Positions 52,974 through 61,853 of a stretch of 64,000 nt of DNA are shown in pieces (position 1 is the first letter of the stretch; every line of letters starts with the position of its first letter). A program made the position numbers and the translations under genes. The notes beneath the pieces were generated by a model. It saw nothing but the letters and a program-made list of their open reading frames with translations, did no database searches and had not been told where the DNA came from. Source of the stretch: Gallaecimonas pentaromativorans (GTDB lineage: Bacteria > Pseudomonadota > Gammaproteobacteria > Enterobacterales > Gallaecimonadaceae); the NCBI RefSeq assembly GCF_003751625.1, contig NZ_RJUL01000007.1, positions 186,001 to 250,000 of the forward strand, written 5' to 3'.

Positions 52974-53636
52974 ATGCAAAAAGCGCTCTTCCTTGTCGCC
53001 CTTACACTTCTGATGTCCGGCTGCGTGCAGACCTCGGGCAAAGATAAGAGCAAGCCCCAGTTCGACGTGGTTGTCACCCAGGACAAACTGGAAGAAAGCC
53101 CCGTCAAATCCGACGTTCTGCACCGGGTACAAAGCATTGCCGTGGCCGACTTGTCTGCCTTTTTGGTGAACACCTCCCCGGAAAACCAGCGCCTTTATCA
53201 AAGCATTGTCGGCCAGACCACCGAACTGCTGGCCGAGGATACCCGTTACCGCCTGGTGGGCCCTGCCACCTTCGCCAAGCAGATGCGCGACATGAAAGTG
53301 TCGCTGGATCTCAACAGCATGAGCGAAGACGAGATCAACCAGATCCTGGCCAAAGTGGCCTATTCCCTTGGCGTTCACGCCGTAGCGGTGGTGGATCTTA
53401 AAGACAGCATGGGCAACACCCGCTGGTTTGAGGCCCCCAAAGATGCCAACGTCACCGCCAGCCTGACCTTACTGCGCACCCGCGTATACATGCCGCTGTG
53501 GCAGCAACGCGAAGCCCTGGCCTGGGTAGACGTCAACAACGGCCTGGCTTCGGTAAACGACGCCGCGCTCAACGAAGAAGTACACAGCTTCATGCAGCCG
53601 CTGGTGCAATCGCTCAGAGGCGACTACCAGAACTGA
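52974..53636 (+). CDS. Lipoprotein of unknown function
   Basis: 220 residues from ATG 52974 behind AAAGGAG. Lipoprotein signal MQKALFLVALTLLMSGC. The mature domain (SDVLHRVQSIAVADLSAFLVN, QMRDMKVSLDLNSMSEDEINQILAKVAYSLGVHAVAVVDLKDS) suggests an alpha/beta fold of the kind found in envelope assembly lipoproteins, but I cannot name a family. Single-gene unit with its own terminator. Confidence 0.7.
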   Translation: MQKALFLVALTLLMSGCVQTSGKDKSKPQFDVVVTQDKLEESPVKSDVLHRVQSIAVADLSAFLVNTSPENQRLYQSIVGQTTELLAEDTRYRLVGPATFAKQMRDMKVSLDLNSMSEDEINQILAKVAYSLGVHAVAVVDLKDSMGNTRWFEAPKDANVTASLTLLRTRVYMPLWQQREALAWVDVNNGLASVNDAALNEEVHSFMQPLVQSLRGDYQN

Positions 53637-53639
53637 GTA

Positions 53640-53662
53640 AAGGGCCTGCGGGCCCTTTTTTA
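53640..53662 (+). terminator. Intrinsic terminator after the lipoprotein gene
   Basis: AAGGGCC-TGCG-GGCCCTT followed by T residues. Confidence 0.88.
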
Positions 53663-53733
53663 TTGCCCGGCCCCACCACCTTTTTGCCCATGGCTTACAA
53701 TCCTTTAACACGCACGTTGTTAGGGGCCTGGCT

Positions 53734-55305
53734 ATGCGGCACACCAGTCTTCGCGTACAGATAGCAGTGGGCATTGCCTTGGTCGCCATCTGTATTTCCT
53801 GGGTTTTCACCTTCTTTACCATCATCCAAACCAAGGACGACGTTCGCACCCTCTCCGGGCACCTGCTTACCCAGAATGCCCGCATTCTGATGAACCAGCT
53901 GGATATGGACATGGAAAAGCGCCTGCAGTTTTTTGAAGGCGCCGCCAGCCTGCCCCTGTTCCGCCCACCCATCGATGGCGACGCGGTGGTGGCGTTTTTT
54001 GATAACGTCGAGCGCTTTTCGCAAAACCTGGATTGGATTGGCCTGCTGGATGCCGAGGGTAAGGTGCTCTACGCCACCGATCCCTGGCTGGTGGGCCAAA
54101 CCCTGACCGGGCTTGACCTATTGCACCTGCCGGGCGATGCCAACAAACCGGTACCGGTAGTCAACCCGGCCTGGCCCAGCCGCCAGGCCCACCCCTACTT
54201 GCAGGCTGGCCTGACCATGGCCATTCGCGGCCCCGACCAGCAAACCCTGGCCATCCTTGCCGGTCAGTTCTCCTGGGACTGGGCCAAGGTTATCGAGCAG
54301 GCCCTGGCCCTGCCCCGCCAAGACAGCGCCAGCATCGAGCCCCTACTGCTGGATAAGGCCGGAGTGGTAATGGTGGGCAGCGGCGCTCAGCTGGGGGATT
54401 TGATTGACGGCCAGCAACTGGCCGCGCTTAAAAAACGTGGCTGGCAGCGCTTTCACGACGACCAGGGCCAGGCCTTTTTATATGCCCTGACCACCAGCCA
54501 CTACCACTCGCCAGGCTGGCAGGTGCTGCTGCGCCAACCGGTGGCGGAGATAGCCGAGCAGATGTCGCCGCTGCTGCTGCGGCTATTGGGGATGACGGTG
54601 CTGGCCAGTCTGCTGGCTGCCGGCCTCGGCTGGTGGTTGTCAGGGAGGATAAGCCGGCCCATCACCCGTATCGCCCGGGCCGCCAATCGCCTTAGCGCCG
54701 GCATTCCGGCCTCCATTCCCAAAGTGACAGGAGTGTGGGAGCTGCAAATGCTCAGCGATTCCCTGTGCGACATGGTGACCAACCTCAGCAAGCACCAGTC
54801 GGCGCTGGGGGTAATGGAAACCCTGGCGCTCAAAGACACCCTCACCGGCCTGCCCAACCGCGCCGCCCTGCTGCGCTTTATGCAGGGCCAGGTCGACCCG
54901 CTGGTATTTTTGTACCTGGATCTCGACGGCTTTAAGGCCATTAACGACAACTTCGGCCACCAGGCTGGCGACTTGGTATTAAAGGAGGTGGCAGAGCGGC
55001 TTATTCATAACACCCGCGACGGCGACTTGGCGGTGCGGCTGGGGGGCGACGAATTCCTGGTGGTGCTGCAACTGGGCCCTCACACCCAACCGGTGCAAGT
55101 GGCCGAGCGCATCCTGGCGGCGGTAAACGAGCCCATGGAAAGCCAATGGGGCTCGCTGCTGGTGGGTTGCAGTATCGGCGGCGCCTATTGGCCCAAGGAC
55201 AACGACGACCCCAAAACCGTGGTGTCGCTGGCCGACCAGGCACTTTATACCGCCAAATCCCAGGGCAAGGGCCGGGTGTGCTTTTACCGCTTCCCCGGCG
55301 ACTAG
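53734..55305 (+). CDS. Membrane diguanylate cyclase with periplasmic sensor and HAMP
   Basis: 523 residues. Transmembrane helices at about 7-30 and 285-307 bracket a Cache-like periplasmic domain. HAMP (SGRISRPITRIARAANRL) and GGDEF domain (about 360-520) follow. Active-site RLGGDEFLVVL is intact, substrate residues YLDLDGFKAINDNFGHQAGD are normal, and the I-site RDGD lies five residues before GGDEF. So it should make c-di-GMP with product inhibition. The ligand sensed is unknown. Confidence 0.92.
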   Translation: MRHTSLRVQIAVGIALVAICISWVFTFFTIIQTKDDVRTLSGHLLTQNARILMNQLDMDMEKRLQFFEGAASLPLFRPPIDGDAVVAFFDNVERFSQNLDWIGLLDAEGKVLYATDPWLVGQTLTGLDLLHLPGDANKPVPVVNPAWPSRQAHPYLQAGLTMAIRGPDQQTLAILAGQFSWDWAKVIEQALALPRQDSASIEPLLLDKAGVVMVGSGAQLGDLIDGQQLAALKKRGWQRFHDDQGQAFLYALTTSHYHSPGWQVLLRQPVAEIAEQMSPLLLRLLGMTVLASLLAAGLGWWLSGRISRPITRIARAANRLSAGIPASIPKVTGVWELQMLSDSLCDMVTNLSKHQSALGVMETLALKDTLTGLPNRAALLRFMQGQVDPLVFLYLDLDGFKAINDNFGHQAGDLVLKEVAERLIHNTRDGDLAVRLGGDEFLVVLQLGPHTQPVQVAERILAAVNEPMESQWGSLLVGCSIGGAYWPKDNDDPKTVVSLADQALYTAKSQGKGRVCFYRFPGD

Positions 55306-57191
55306 TGCTGCTGCCCCTTCAGATAGGTATCTAAAAACCGCAGGTACGCCTCAGAAGCGGCAATGCGGTTGAGCTTTTTGGTAAAGCCGTGGCCCTCATC
55401 AATAAACTCCAGATACTGCACCGCCACGCCGTTTTTCTTCACCGCCGCCACCAGCTCCTGGCTTTCCACCGGCAAGACTCGCGGATCGTTAAGGCCCTGC
55501 ACCACCAGCAGCGGTTTGTTGATATTGCTGGCGTGAAAGAGCGGCGAGATACGCCGCAGCCGCTCGCCGTCTGTGGCCGGGTCGCCCATCTCTGCGTACA
55601 GGTAGGATTTAAAGCTCTCCCACCAGGGCGGAATGGCGCTCAAGGTGCGCGGCCAGTTGGTGACCCCAAAAATATCCACCCCGGCGGCAAACACATCGGG
55701 GTGAAAAGCCAGGGCCGCCACTGTCAGGTAGCCGCCATAACTGCCACCCATGATGCCAATACGGTCTTTATCCACCCAAGGCAGGCTTTGCAGGTAGCCT
55801 TTGGCCTCGACCAGATCCCTCAGGTCGTCCTCGCCGTGGCGCCTGTCGTCCAGGTGAAAAAACGGTTTGCCGTACCCCGACGAGCCCCTGTTGTTGACCG
55901 CCAGCACCCCGTAACCGTGGTTGACCAGATGCTGCAAGGTGGCGTTGTAGCCATGGCGGCTCTGGCCACCGGGGCCACCATGTACCCAGACGATAACCGG
56001 CGCCGGGTCCTCGGCTGAGGCGCCTTTGGGCCGGTACAGCAAGGCCGGGATCTGCAACTGGTCAAAGCTCGGGTAGCGCACCACCTGGGCAGTAACCAGC
56101 TGCCCGGCATCAATAGCCGGGTTCAAGGCCGAAGTGAGCGCGCGGGCCTGGCCGCTCTTTAAATCCAGGGCGTAGAGGTTGGCTGGGCTGGTGTCGCTGG
56201 ACAGGTAAAAGACCATGGTGGCGTCGTCGTCGCTGAAGTTGACGCCGGTAATGTCGCCGGGGGGCAGCTCGGGCAGCACCAGGGCCTTGCCGGTGCGGGC
56301 ATTGCTGACCGTAAGCTCGGTACGGCCATCCGCGTTGACCGATCCCACCCGGTACTGGCCCGAGGGCGAGAAGGCAAAGCCGCTGACGTCCCAGTCGCTG
56401 CCAGCCACCTTTTCCTGGGTGCCGGTGGCCAGATGGTGGGACCACACCTGATTGAAGTTGCCGTAGGCATCGGTGGCGAAATACAAAAAATGCCCTTCGG
56501 GGCCAAAGGTGAGGCCGCGAAAATTGGCGTTCTCGCCGGGTAAGTCCCCTATCAGTACCGGGGTTTTGTCGGCAGCTTGCAGGTCGACCAGGTAAAGGTC
56601 GGTGTCGCTGTTGTTGTTGACCCTGTCCAGGGCCAAAAAGCGGCCGTCGCGGCTGATGGCGCCAATCTCAAAGGCCTGGTCGTTGTTGAATAGCCGCTGG
56701 CGCTGGTAGGTGGTGGCGTCGTAGCGGTAGAGGTCCATCAGCTTGGGATTGCGCTCGTTGCTGAGCAGGTAAAAAGCGGTGCCGTCTTGGTTGAAGGCCA
56801 GGAACTGGGCGCGGGCGTTAGGGTCGGGGATGAGGTCGTGCTGGCCGGCGTCATCGGCCACAAAAAGGTGATAAATCTCGTTGCCGCCGTCGTCGCGGGT
56901 ATAGAGAAACCGCTCGTCGTTAGGAAACCAGCTCACCGCAAAGGTGGAGCCGGGGTTATCGGTCAGCTCCCTTGGGCTGCCGCCCTGCACCGGGATGGCA
57001 AATACATTGAAGATGCCGCTGATATCGCTGCTGACCAGCACCTGCTGGCCGTCGTGAGACAACGACAGCCCCCGGTAATTGACGGTATCGAAAAACGCCT
57101 TGGCGTCATAACGGGGAGTTTGGGGGGCGGGCGGTTTGCTGTCGCAGGCGGTTAAGGCCAGCCCCAGCAGGGTCAGGTAGATAAGGCGCAT
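55302..57191 (-). CDS. S9-family serine peptidase, lipoprotein
   Basis: 629 residues. Lipobox MRLIYLTLLGLALTAC. A beta-propeller (WD40-like PD repeats, for example SWFPNDERFLYTRDDGGNEI) precedes a C-terminal prolyl-oligopeptidase domain with nucleophile GIMGGSYGGYLTV (about 470), Asp in VQGLNDPRVLPVES and His in DEGHGFTKK. Envelope-anchored dipeptidyl- or acylaminoacyl-peptidase. Overlaps the diguanylate cyclase gene tail to tail by 4 bases. Confidence 0.93.
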   Translation of the reverse strand: MRLIYLTLLGLALTACDSKPPAPQTPRYDAKAFFDTVNYRGLSLSHDGQQVLVSSDISGIFNVFAIPVQGGSPRELTDNPGSTFAVSWFPNDERFLYTRDDGGNEIYHLFVADDAGQHDLIPDPNARAQFLAFNQDGTAFYLLSNERNPKLMDLYRYDATTYQRQRLFNNDQAFEIGAISRDGRFLALDRVNNNSDTDLYLVDLQAADKTPVLIGDLPGENANFRGLTFGPEGHFLYFATDAYGNFNQVWSHHLATGTQEKVAGSDWDVSGFAFSPSGQYRVGSVNADGRTELTVSNARTGKALVLPELPPGDITGVNFSDDDATMVFYLSSDTSPANLYALDLKSGQARALTSALNPAIDAGQLVTAQVVRYPSFDQLQIPALLYRPKGASAEDPAPVIVWVHGGPGGQSRHGYNATLQHLVNHGYGVLAVNNRGSSGYGKPFFHLDDRRHGEDDLRDLVEAKGYLQSLPWVDKDRIGIMGGSYGGYLTVAALAFHPDVFAAGVDIFGVTNWPRTLSAIPPWWESFKSYLYAEMGDPATDGERLRRISPLFHASNINKPLLVVQGLNDPRVLPVESQELVAAVKKNGVAVQYLEFIDEGHGFTKKLNRIAASEAYLRFLDTYLKGQQH

Positions 57192-57251
57192 CCGGCTCTC
57201 CTTTTTCTGGCCATGGCAGCCATTGAAAGTTGGTAGAGAGCTAACAAGTTG

Positions 57252-57647
57252 TCAAGTAAGGAAAAAATCTCCACTGCCTAGCAGCGTCAAGGAGCCGGTT
57301 GGCCTGTTGTAGCGATAGATAAAGGCCAAAAGCGCCTCTTTCCCCAGCCACACCTGATGGCGCTCGCGCCGGTATTCCCAGGGCTCGCTAAAACCCGGGC
57401 CGCACTCTTCATAGCTATCCAGCGCCGCCAGCAGCGCCGGGCTTAACCGGTACAGCTCCCCTGTTACCCAGCCAGGCCCTGGTACCCAACCGGGGTAATG
57501 GGCCACTCGGTAAAGCTGGCCTTGGCAGCGCGCTTCTCCAAGATAACGGCCCTCATCCGCCAGCCGCCGGGCCAGGGGATGAGGGCTTTGCCGGCGCAAG
57601 GTGCCGTAGACAAAAACCGGCAGCTCAGCCCACCTGGGTGGTGACAT
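57252..57647 (-). CDS. Gamma-glutamylcyclotransferase-like protein
   Basis: 131 residues. GGCT fold markers: VFVYGTLRRQSPHPLAR at the N terminus, GQLYRVAHYPGWVPG, VTGELYRLSPALLAALDSYEECGPGFSEP with the catalytic Glu in YEEC. Probably removes 5-oxoproline from gamma-glutamylamines or amino acids. Its 5' end overlaps the FAH-family gene by 23 bases, so the two form an operon. Confidence 0.88.
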   Translation of the reverse strand: MSPPRWAELPVFVYGTLRRQSPHPLARRLADEGRYLGEARCQGQLYRVAHYPGWVPGPGWVTGELYRLSPALLAALDSYEECGPGFSEPWEYRRERHQVWLGKEALLAFIYRYNRPTGSLTLLGSGDFFLT

Positions 57648-58281
57648 CCAGCTTGTCTTCCAGCACCAGGCGCAGGGTGTCGCCTTTTTGCAGCACGCCG
57701 ACCCCTTTGGGGGTGCCGGTCAGCACCAGGTCGCCCGGCTCCAGGGTAAAGGTGGTGCTGATCAGCGCCAGCAGCTCGGTGATGGGGGTGATCATCTGGC
57801 TGCTGTGGCCGTCTTGGCGCAGTTCACCGTTTTGGAAGAACTGGTAATGCACGGCGCCAAGGTCGTCAAAACCCTCGGGGCCCACCAGGGAAGTAACCAC
57901 GCAGGAGCCATCGAAAGCCTTGGCCAGCTCCCAGGGGTGGCCTTTTTCTTTAAGCTCGCTTTGCAGGTCACGCAGGGTCAAATCCAGGGCCAGGCCAAAG
58001 CCGGCAATGGCATCGGCCGCTTCGGCAGCGCTGGCCTTGGTAAGGGGTTTGCCCACCAGTACCGCCAGTTCGCACTCGTAGTGCACCTGGCCACGGCTCT
58101 CGTCGATGCTAAAGCCACCTTCGGCCGGTACCAGGGCGGTAGCCGGTTTCATAAACAGCAGCGGCCGCTCGGGCACGGCGTTGCCCAGTTCTTTGGCGTG
58201 CTCGGCGTAATTACGGCCCACACAGACCACTTTTCCTCTGGGCCAGGCCAGGGGCTCACCGGAATTCCACTTCAACTGCAT
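57625..58281 (-). CDS. Fumarylacetoacetate hydrolase-family protein (YcgM-like)
   Basis: 218 residues. Single FAH domain: VVCVGRNYAEHAKELGN, PLLFMKPATALV, metal ligands in VHYECELAVLVGKPL and FGLALDLTLRDLQ, closing with LTGTPKGVGVLQKGD. Candidate acylpyruvase or oxaloacetate decarboxylase. Compact size matches the YcgM/FAHD1 branch. First gene of a two-gene unit with the cyclotransferase. Confidence 0.9.
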   Translation of the reverse strand: MQLKWNSGEPLAWPRGKVVCVGRNYAEHAKELGNAVPERPLLFMKPATALVPAEGGFSIDESRGQVHYECELAVLVGKPLTKASAAEAADAIAGFGLALDLTLRDLQSELKEKGHPWELAKAFDGSCVVTSLVGPEGFDDLGAVHYQFFQNGELRQDGHSSQMITPITELLALISTTFTLEPGDLVLTGTPKGVGVLQKGDTLRLVLEDKLDVTTQVG

Positions 58282-58393
58282 CTTGTGACCTCCATTGAGT
58301 AAGCAGCTGTTTTACTACGGCGTCGCAGCCGGTACAAGGTGGCTGAACGCTGGCTGTCGCCCCGGTATGGGGCCGGGAAGCCCTTACCCAGAA

Positions 58394-58412
58394 GCCGGTA
58401 ATTTTTACAGGC
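58394..58412 (+). promoter_or_regulatory. Candidate activator site upstream of the BON operon
   Basis: GCCGGTAATTTTTACAGGC is a dyad (GCCnGTAA-N3-TTACnGGC) centred about 72 bases upstream of the -24 element at 58475. A related sequence sits upstream of the DUF1328 promoter. Proposed binding site of the sigma-54 activator at 59736-61061. Confidence 0.45.
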
Positions 58413-58474
58413 TGGCATGGGCGCCGGCAAAACAGAAAATCAATAAACACTTGAAATAAAAAGGATTTAAAAGT

Positions 58475-58490
58475 TGGCACGGTGCTCGCA
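58475..58490 (+). promoter_or_regulatory. Sigma-54 promoter of the BON-DUF2383 operon
   Basis: TGGCACGGTGCTCGCA: consensus TGGCAC at -24 and GC at -12 with the exact 10-base gap. It lies 44 bases before the BON start codon. Confidence 0.82.
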
Positions 58491-58533
58491 CTAGTTAAAG
58501 CGACAACGCTTACCCAGTCCCAAGGAGGAACTT

Positions 58534-59094
58534 ATGCGTTTTAACAAAACCGTACTGACCGCCCTGACCCTGACCGCCCTTGCCAGCGCCCCGGCCATGG
58601 CAGCCAATAACTGGAAAGGGGATGCCAAAGACGCCTGGCTGGACGGCAAACTGGAAACCGCGTTGATGCTCAACACCGAGCTCAACAACTTCACCATCGA
58701 CACCGAGGTGTCCCACGGTGTGGCCACCTTGAGCGGTACCGTCTCCAGCGACGTTGAGAAAGATCTCGCCGGGCAGATCGCCAAAAACGTCGATGGCGTG
58801 TCCGACGTCAACAACAAGTTGACCGTCAAGAAGGACTACAAAGGCGAGCCTGACAAGACCAGCAAGAACTTCTCGCGCGCCTGGCATGACGCCACCATCA
58901 CCGCTGGCCTGAACATGAAGTACGCCGCCAGCAGTGAACTGAGCGCCATGGATATTGACGTCGACACCGACAACGGCGTGGTGACCCTCACCGGTGAGGT
59001 GAAAAACGACGCAGCGCACGATCTCGCCATCGAAATGGCCAAAGGTTATGACAACGTCTCCGACGTCAAAGATAACCTCAAGGTCAGCGAGTAA
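58534..59094 (+). CDS. Periplasmic double-BON-domain protein (OsmY-like)
   Basis: 186 residues. Signal peptide MRFNKTVLTALTLTALASAPAMA. Two BON domains follow, at about 45-112 (NNFTIDTEVSHGVATLSGTV, GVSDVNNKLTV) and 125-185 (SAMDIDVDTDNGVVTLTGEV, NVSDVKDNLKV). OsmY-type proteins act in the periplasm in osmotic and envelope stress. Transcribed from a sigma-54 promoter with the DUF2383 gene 11 bases downstream. Confidence 0.9.
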   Translation: MRFNKTVLTALTLTALASAPAMAANNWKGDAKDAWLDGKLETALMLNTELNNFTIDTEVSHGVATLSGTVSSDVEKDLAGQIAKNVDGVSDVNNKLTVKKDYKGEPDKTSKNFSRAWHDATITAGLNMKYAASSELSAMDIDVDTDNGVVTLTGEVKNDAAHDLAIEMAKGYDNVSDVKDNLKVSE

Positions 59095-59105
59095 CGGGTA
59101 TCTCG

Positions 59106-59561
59106 ATGTTCGGTACCCATGACTCACGGCTGGTACAGGATTTAATTGCCGTCTGCCAAGACGGACGGCAGTTTTACCAGTACGCTGCCCGCCAGGTCGA
59201 CGACAGCGACTTGCAGTCCCTGTTTCGCGACATGGCCCTGGCCCGGGCGGACATTGTCCGCGACCTGAGCAAACAGGTAGAGGCCTTGGGTGAAACACCG
59301 GACCGCGGCGGCACCCTGGCAGGCAGCATGCAGGCTGTTTACACCGACCTTCGCGCCCAGCTGAGCAACGACCCGCAATACCAGTACGTTGCCCAGCTTG
59401 AAGAAGCCGAGAACCGCGCCCTGCGCCGGTTCCGCGATGGGGTCAGGGAGCTGCAAAGCCGGCCCCTGGCCCAAGAGGTGGCAGATTGCCTGGCCACCAT
59501 CCAGTTGGCTCACGACCGGATGAAGGCCATCAAGGACGGCTTGCAAGCCCACAAACATTGA
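59106..59561 (+). CDS. DUF2383 (PA2169-type) four-helix protein
   Basis: 151 residues, soluble, helical, ferritin-like. LVQDLIAVCQDGRQFYQYAARQVDDSDLQSLFRDMA and YVAQLEEAENRALRRFRDGV match the PA2169-family four-helix bundle. Function unknown. Metal-binding residues are partly kept (E/D/H). Co-transcribed with the BON gene and closed by a terminator, so it is part of the same sigma-54 response. Confidence 0.82.
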   Translation: MFGTHDSRLVQDLIAVCQDGRQFYQYAARQVDDSDLQSLFRDMALARADIVRDLSKQVEALGETPDRGGTLAGSMQAVYTDLRAQLSNDPQYQYVAQLEEAENRALRRFRDGVRELQSRPLAQEVADCLATIQLAHDRMKAIKDGLQAHKH

Positions 59562-59576
59562 GTGTCGCCCCATTAA

Positions 59577-59602
59577 AAAGCGCAGCCAAGGCTGCGCTTT
59601 TT
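59577..59602 (+). terminator. Intrinsic terminator after DUF2383
   Basis: AAGCGCAGCC-AA-GGCTGCGCTT followed by T residues. Confidence 0.88.
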
Positions 59603-59735
59603 GTTGCCCGTTCCATACCAAGAGTGAGGCGAGGCTGAACCAGCTTGGCCTTAAGTGATAGTTAAGTATCTAGTTAATCTCGGGATCATCCAGCCTCTGC
59701 TGTACTGGACCACCAACACGGAAGAGGACTCGGAT

Positions 59736-61061
59736 ATGGCTCGTCTGCACCTTGTTACCGATGATCTGGCCCTGGCCCAGCAATTGGCCACTCCCCTCAC
59801 CCAGGCCGGTTACCAGCTGACCCAAAGCACGACTCTTCACGAGCCCTTCCGGGCTGACCTCGTCGTTTACGGCCCAAGCCACTTTGGCGAGCAAGACTAC
59901 CGCGAGTATCGCCAGCACCCCCTGGCCCACCAGGCCGACTGGCTATTGGTAAGCGACGGCACCCCCAACCCCTGGCTCGACAAACTGATGCGCCGGGGCG
60001 TGGCCTACCACTTTCGTAAACCCTTGGATCTGGACCATCTGCAACAGGTGTTGGCCGAGTTTCGCGATGAACTGGCCGAGCAAAGTAGCAGCTGCGCCCA
60101 GGCCCCCCTTCGCTCTAACCTCGACCAATATGGCCTGCTGCTGGGCTCAAGCGAGGTGATGCGCCGGCTGTACCGGCTGATCCGCCGGGTATCCCGTACC
60201 GACGCCAATGTGCTGTTGGTGGGGGAAAGCGGCAGCGGTAAGGAACTGGCCGCCCGCACAATTCACCAGCAAAGCCAGCGCGCCGCCGAGCCTTTTGTGG
60301 CAGTAAACTGCGCTGCCCTCTCAGCCGAGCTGGTAGAGAGCGAACTGTTTGGCCATGTCAAAGGGGCCTTTACCGGCGCATTGAAGGACCACAGTGGCTT
60401 TTTCGAGCGGGGCGCCGCAGGCACCCTCTTTTTGGACGAGATCACCGAGATGCCGCTGGAGCTGCAAAGCAAGCTGCTGCGGGTGCTGGAAACCGGCGAG
60501 TTCCGCCGGGTGGGCAGCGACAAGGTGCAATATACCAAGGTGCGCATTATTGCCGCCACCAACCGCAGCCCCGACGAGGCCATAGACGGCGGCTTTTTGC
60601 GTGAAGATCTCTACTTTCGCCTGGCCCACTTTCCCATCCAACTGCCGCCCCTTCGCCAGCGCGACGACGACATTGTCGAGCTGGCCCGGCATTTTCTGGC
60701 CTATCGCAACGTTGAAACCGGCACCGACAAGGCCTTTACCCAAGGCGCCATCGACGCCATCGCCCAGTATTCCTGGCCAGGCAACGTGCGCCAACTCAAG
60801 CATTGCATCGAGCGGGCCCATATTTTGGCCGTTAACGAGATTGGCCTGGGAGAGCTGCCGGATCTCACCGAAAAGCCCCTCGCCACCGAGGACATTGCCC
60901 CCGGCACCACCTTACGGGACGCCGAGCGCTCCTTGATCCTCGCCACCCTGGAAGCCTGCCAGCAAAATAAAACCCAGGCCGCGCAGCAGCTGGGGGTGAG
61001 CGTAAAAACCCTCTACAACAAGCTGGAAAAATACCGCGAGGGCGAAGAAGAATGGCAATAA
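59736..61061 (+). CDS. Sigma-54-dependent activator with degenerate receiver
   Basis: 441 residues from ATG 59736 behind GGAAGAGG. Receiver-like domain at 1-115 keeps DD near the N terminus and RKP, but the phospho-acceptor site reads [10 protein letters not shown], with no Asp. The AAA+ domain has [14 protein letters not shown], the loop GAFTGA, and [19 protein letters not shown]. Fis-type helix-turn-helix [20 protein letters not shown] at the C terminus. Flanked by two sigma-54 promoters, its probable targets. No kinase is nearby, fitting phosphorylation-independent control. Confidence 0.88.
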   Translation: MARLHLVTDDLALAQQLATPLTQAGYQLTQSTTLHEPFRADLVVYGPSHFGEQDYREYRQHPLAHQADWLLVSDGTPNPWLDKLMRRGVAYHFRKPLDLDHLQQVLAEFRDELAEQSSSCAQAPLRSNLDQYGLLLGSSEVMRRLYRLIRRVSRTDANVLLVGESGSGKELAARTIHQQSQRAAEPFVAVNCAALSAELVESELFGHVKGAFTGALKDHSGFFERGAAGTLFLDEITEMPLELQSKLLRVLETGEFRRVGSDKVQYTKVRIIAATNRSPDEAIDGGFLREDLYFRLAHFPIQLPPLRQRDDDIVELARHFLAYRNVETGTDKAFTQGAIDAIAQYSWPGNVRQLKHCIERAHILAVNEIGLGELPDLTEKPLATEDIAPGTTLRDAERSLILATLEACQQNKTQAAQQLGVSVKTLYNKLEKYREGEEEWQ

Positions 61062-61062
61062 G

Positions 61063-61085
61063 GGAGGCCTCTGGCCTCCTTTTTT
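61063..61085 (+). terminator. Intrinsic terminator after the activator gene
   Basis: GGAGGCC-TCT-GGCCTCC followed by six T. Confidence 0.9.
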
Positions 61086-61103
61086 ACGCCGCGCACTCAC
61101 AAA

Positions 61104-61127
61104 AAGGCCAGGATTAGCCCTGGCCTT
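61104..61127. terminator. Second hairpin, possibly bidirectional terminator
   Basis: AAGGCCAGG-ATTAGC-CCTGGCCTT, flanked by an A-run and TTTAT. It backs up the preceding terminator and insulates the DUF1328 promoter. Confidence 0.65.
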
Positions 61128-61171
61128 TATCATTAGGCCCTCTCGCCGCCTTCACGGCCAGATACAAAGCT

Positions 61172-61191
61172 GCCGGTAGAATTTTCATGGC
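61172..61191 (+). promoter_or_regulatory. Candidate activator site upstream of the DUF1328 operon
   Basis: GCCGGTAGAATTTTCATGGC shares GCCGGTA, an A/T-rich centre and GGC with the site at 58394-58412. Its centre is about 83 bases from the -24 element, one helical turn different from the other site (about 72). Confidence 0.4.
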
Positions 61192-61263
61192 CACCCTGAG
61201 TTTTTTGCCCGGCGCATCAAAGCTTTAAAATTAAAAAGCCTTTATTTTCATTGCATTACGAGT

Positions 61264-61279
61264 TGGCACGGATACTGCG
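61264..61279 (+). promoter_or_regulatory. Sigma-54 promoter of the DUF1328-CsbD operon
   Basis: TGGCACGGATACTGCG: perfect TGGCACG at -24 and GC at -12 with the exact spacing. It starts 50 bases before the DUF1328 start codon. Confidence 0.88.
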
Positions 61280-61313
61280 ATAGTCAGGATGAACCCTAAC
61301 TTCAGGAGGACGC

Positions 61314-61490
61314 ATGTTACGCTGGGCACTGATATTTCTGATTGTCGCTTTGATTGCCGCCGCCTTGGGTTTTGGTGGTATCGCCGGCGCCGCTGCCGGT
61401 ATCGCCAAGGTCTTGTTCTTTGTGTTTGTGGTGTTGCTGGTGATTTCCCTGCTGGTGCATCTGGTTCGTGGCGGCAGCCCAAGGCTTTAG
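61314..61490 (+). CDS. DUF1328 small membrane protein (YtjA-like)
   Basis: 58 residues, ATG 61314 behind AGGAGG. Sequence [22 protein letters not shown], then two hydrophobic helices and a short basic tail ending in VRGGSPRL. This is the DUF1328/YtjA inner-membrane family, about 53-60 residues, often induced by stress and found beside CsbD-like genes. Function unknown. Confidence 0.9.
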   Translation: MLRWALIFLIVALIAAALGFGGIAGAAAGIAKVLFFVFVVLLVISLLVHLVRGGSPRL

Positions 61491-61499
61491 GAGGACGTG

Positions 61500-61685
61500 A
61501 TGAACCGCGATATTGCACAAGGCAAGTGGTTGCAGTTTAAAGGTAAAGTCAAAGCCCGCTGGGGCAAGCTAACCGACGACGAGCTGGAACAGGCCGAAGG
61601 CCACACCGAAAAGCTGATTGGCCTGCTGCAAACCCATTACGGCATGGCCAGAGAAGAGGCCGAAAAAGCCTTGGATAAACTCTGA
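61500..61685 (+). CDS. CsbD-family stress-response protein
   Basis: 61 residues from ATG 61500, 4 bases after GAGGA. Family core DIAQGKWLQFKGKVKARWGKLTDDELEQAEGHTEKLIGLLQ, as in CsbD/YjbJ. Small, very soluble, abundant in osmotic or general stress. Molecular role unknown. Follows DUF1328 by 9 bases under the same sigma-54 promoter. Confidence 0.92.
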   Translation: MNRDIAQGKWLQFKGKVKARWGKLTDDELEQAEGHTEKLIGLLQTHYGMAREEAEKALDKL

Positions 61686-61695
61686 CGCAAAGTAA

Positions 61696-61720
61696 AAACC
61701 CGGCCAAGGCCGGGTTTTTT
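61696..61720 (+). terminator. Intrinsic terminator after the CsbD gene
   Basis: AAACCCGGCC-AA-GGCCGGGTTT followed by T residues. Confidence 0.92.
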
Positions 61721-61853
61721 AATCGCTGCTCAGCCCTGAGACGCCTCAGTACCGCCATTGGTGGTAAAGCCGCTGGCCTAAACCATGCTGGCGGATCTCC
61801 ATCAGACCACCTTCTGTGGCATGCTGTCGTTTCGTCTCCCAAGCCCAAAACCT

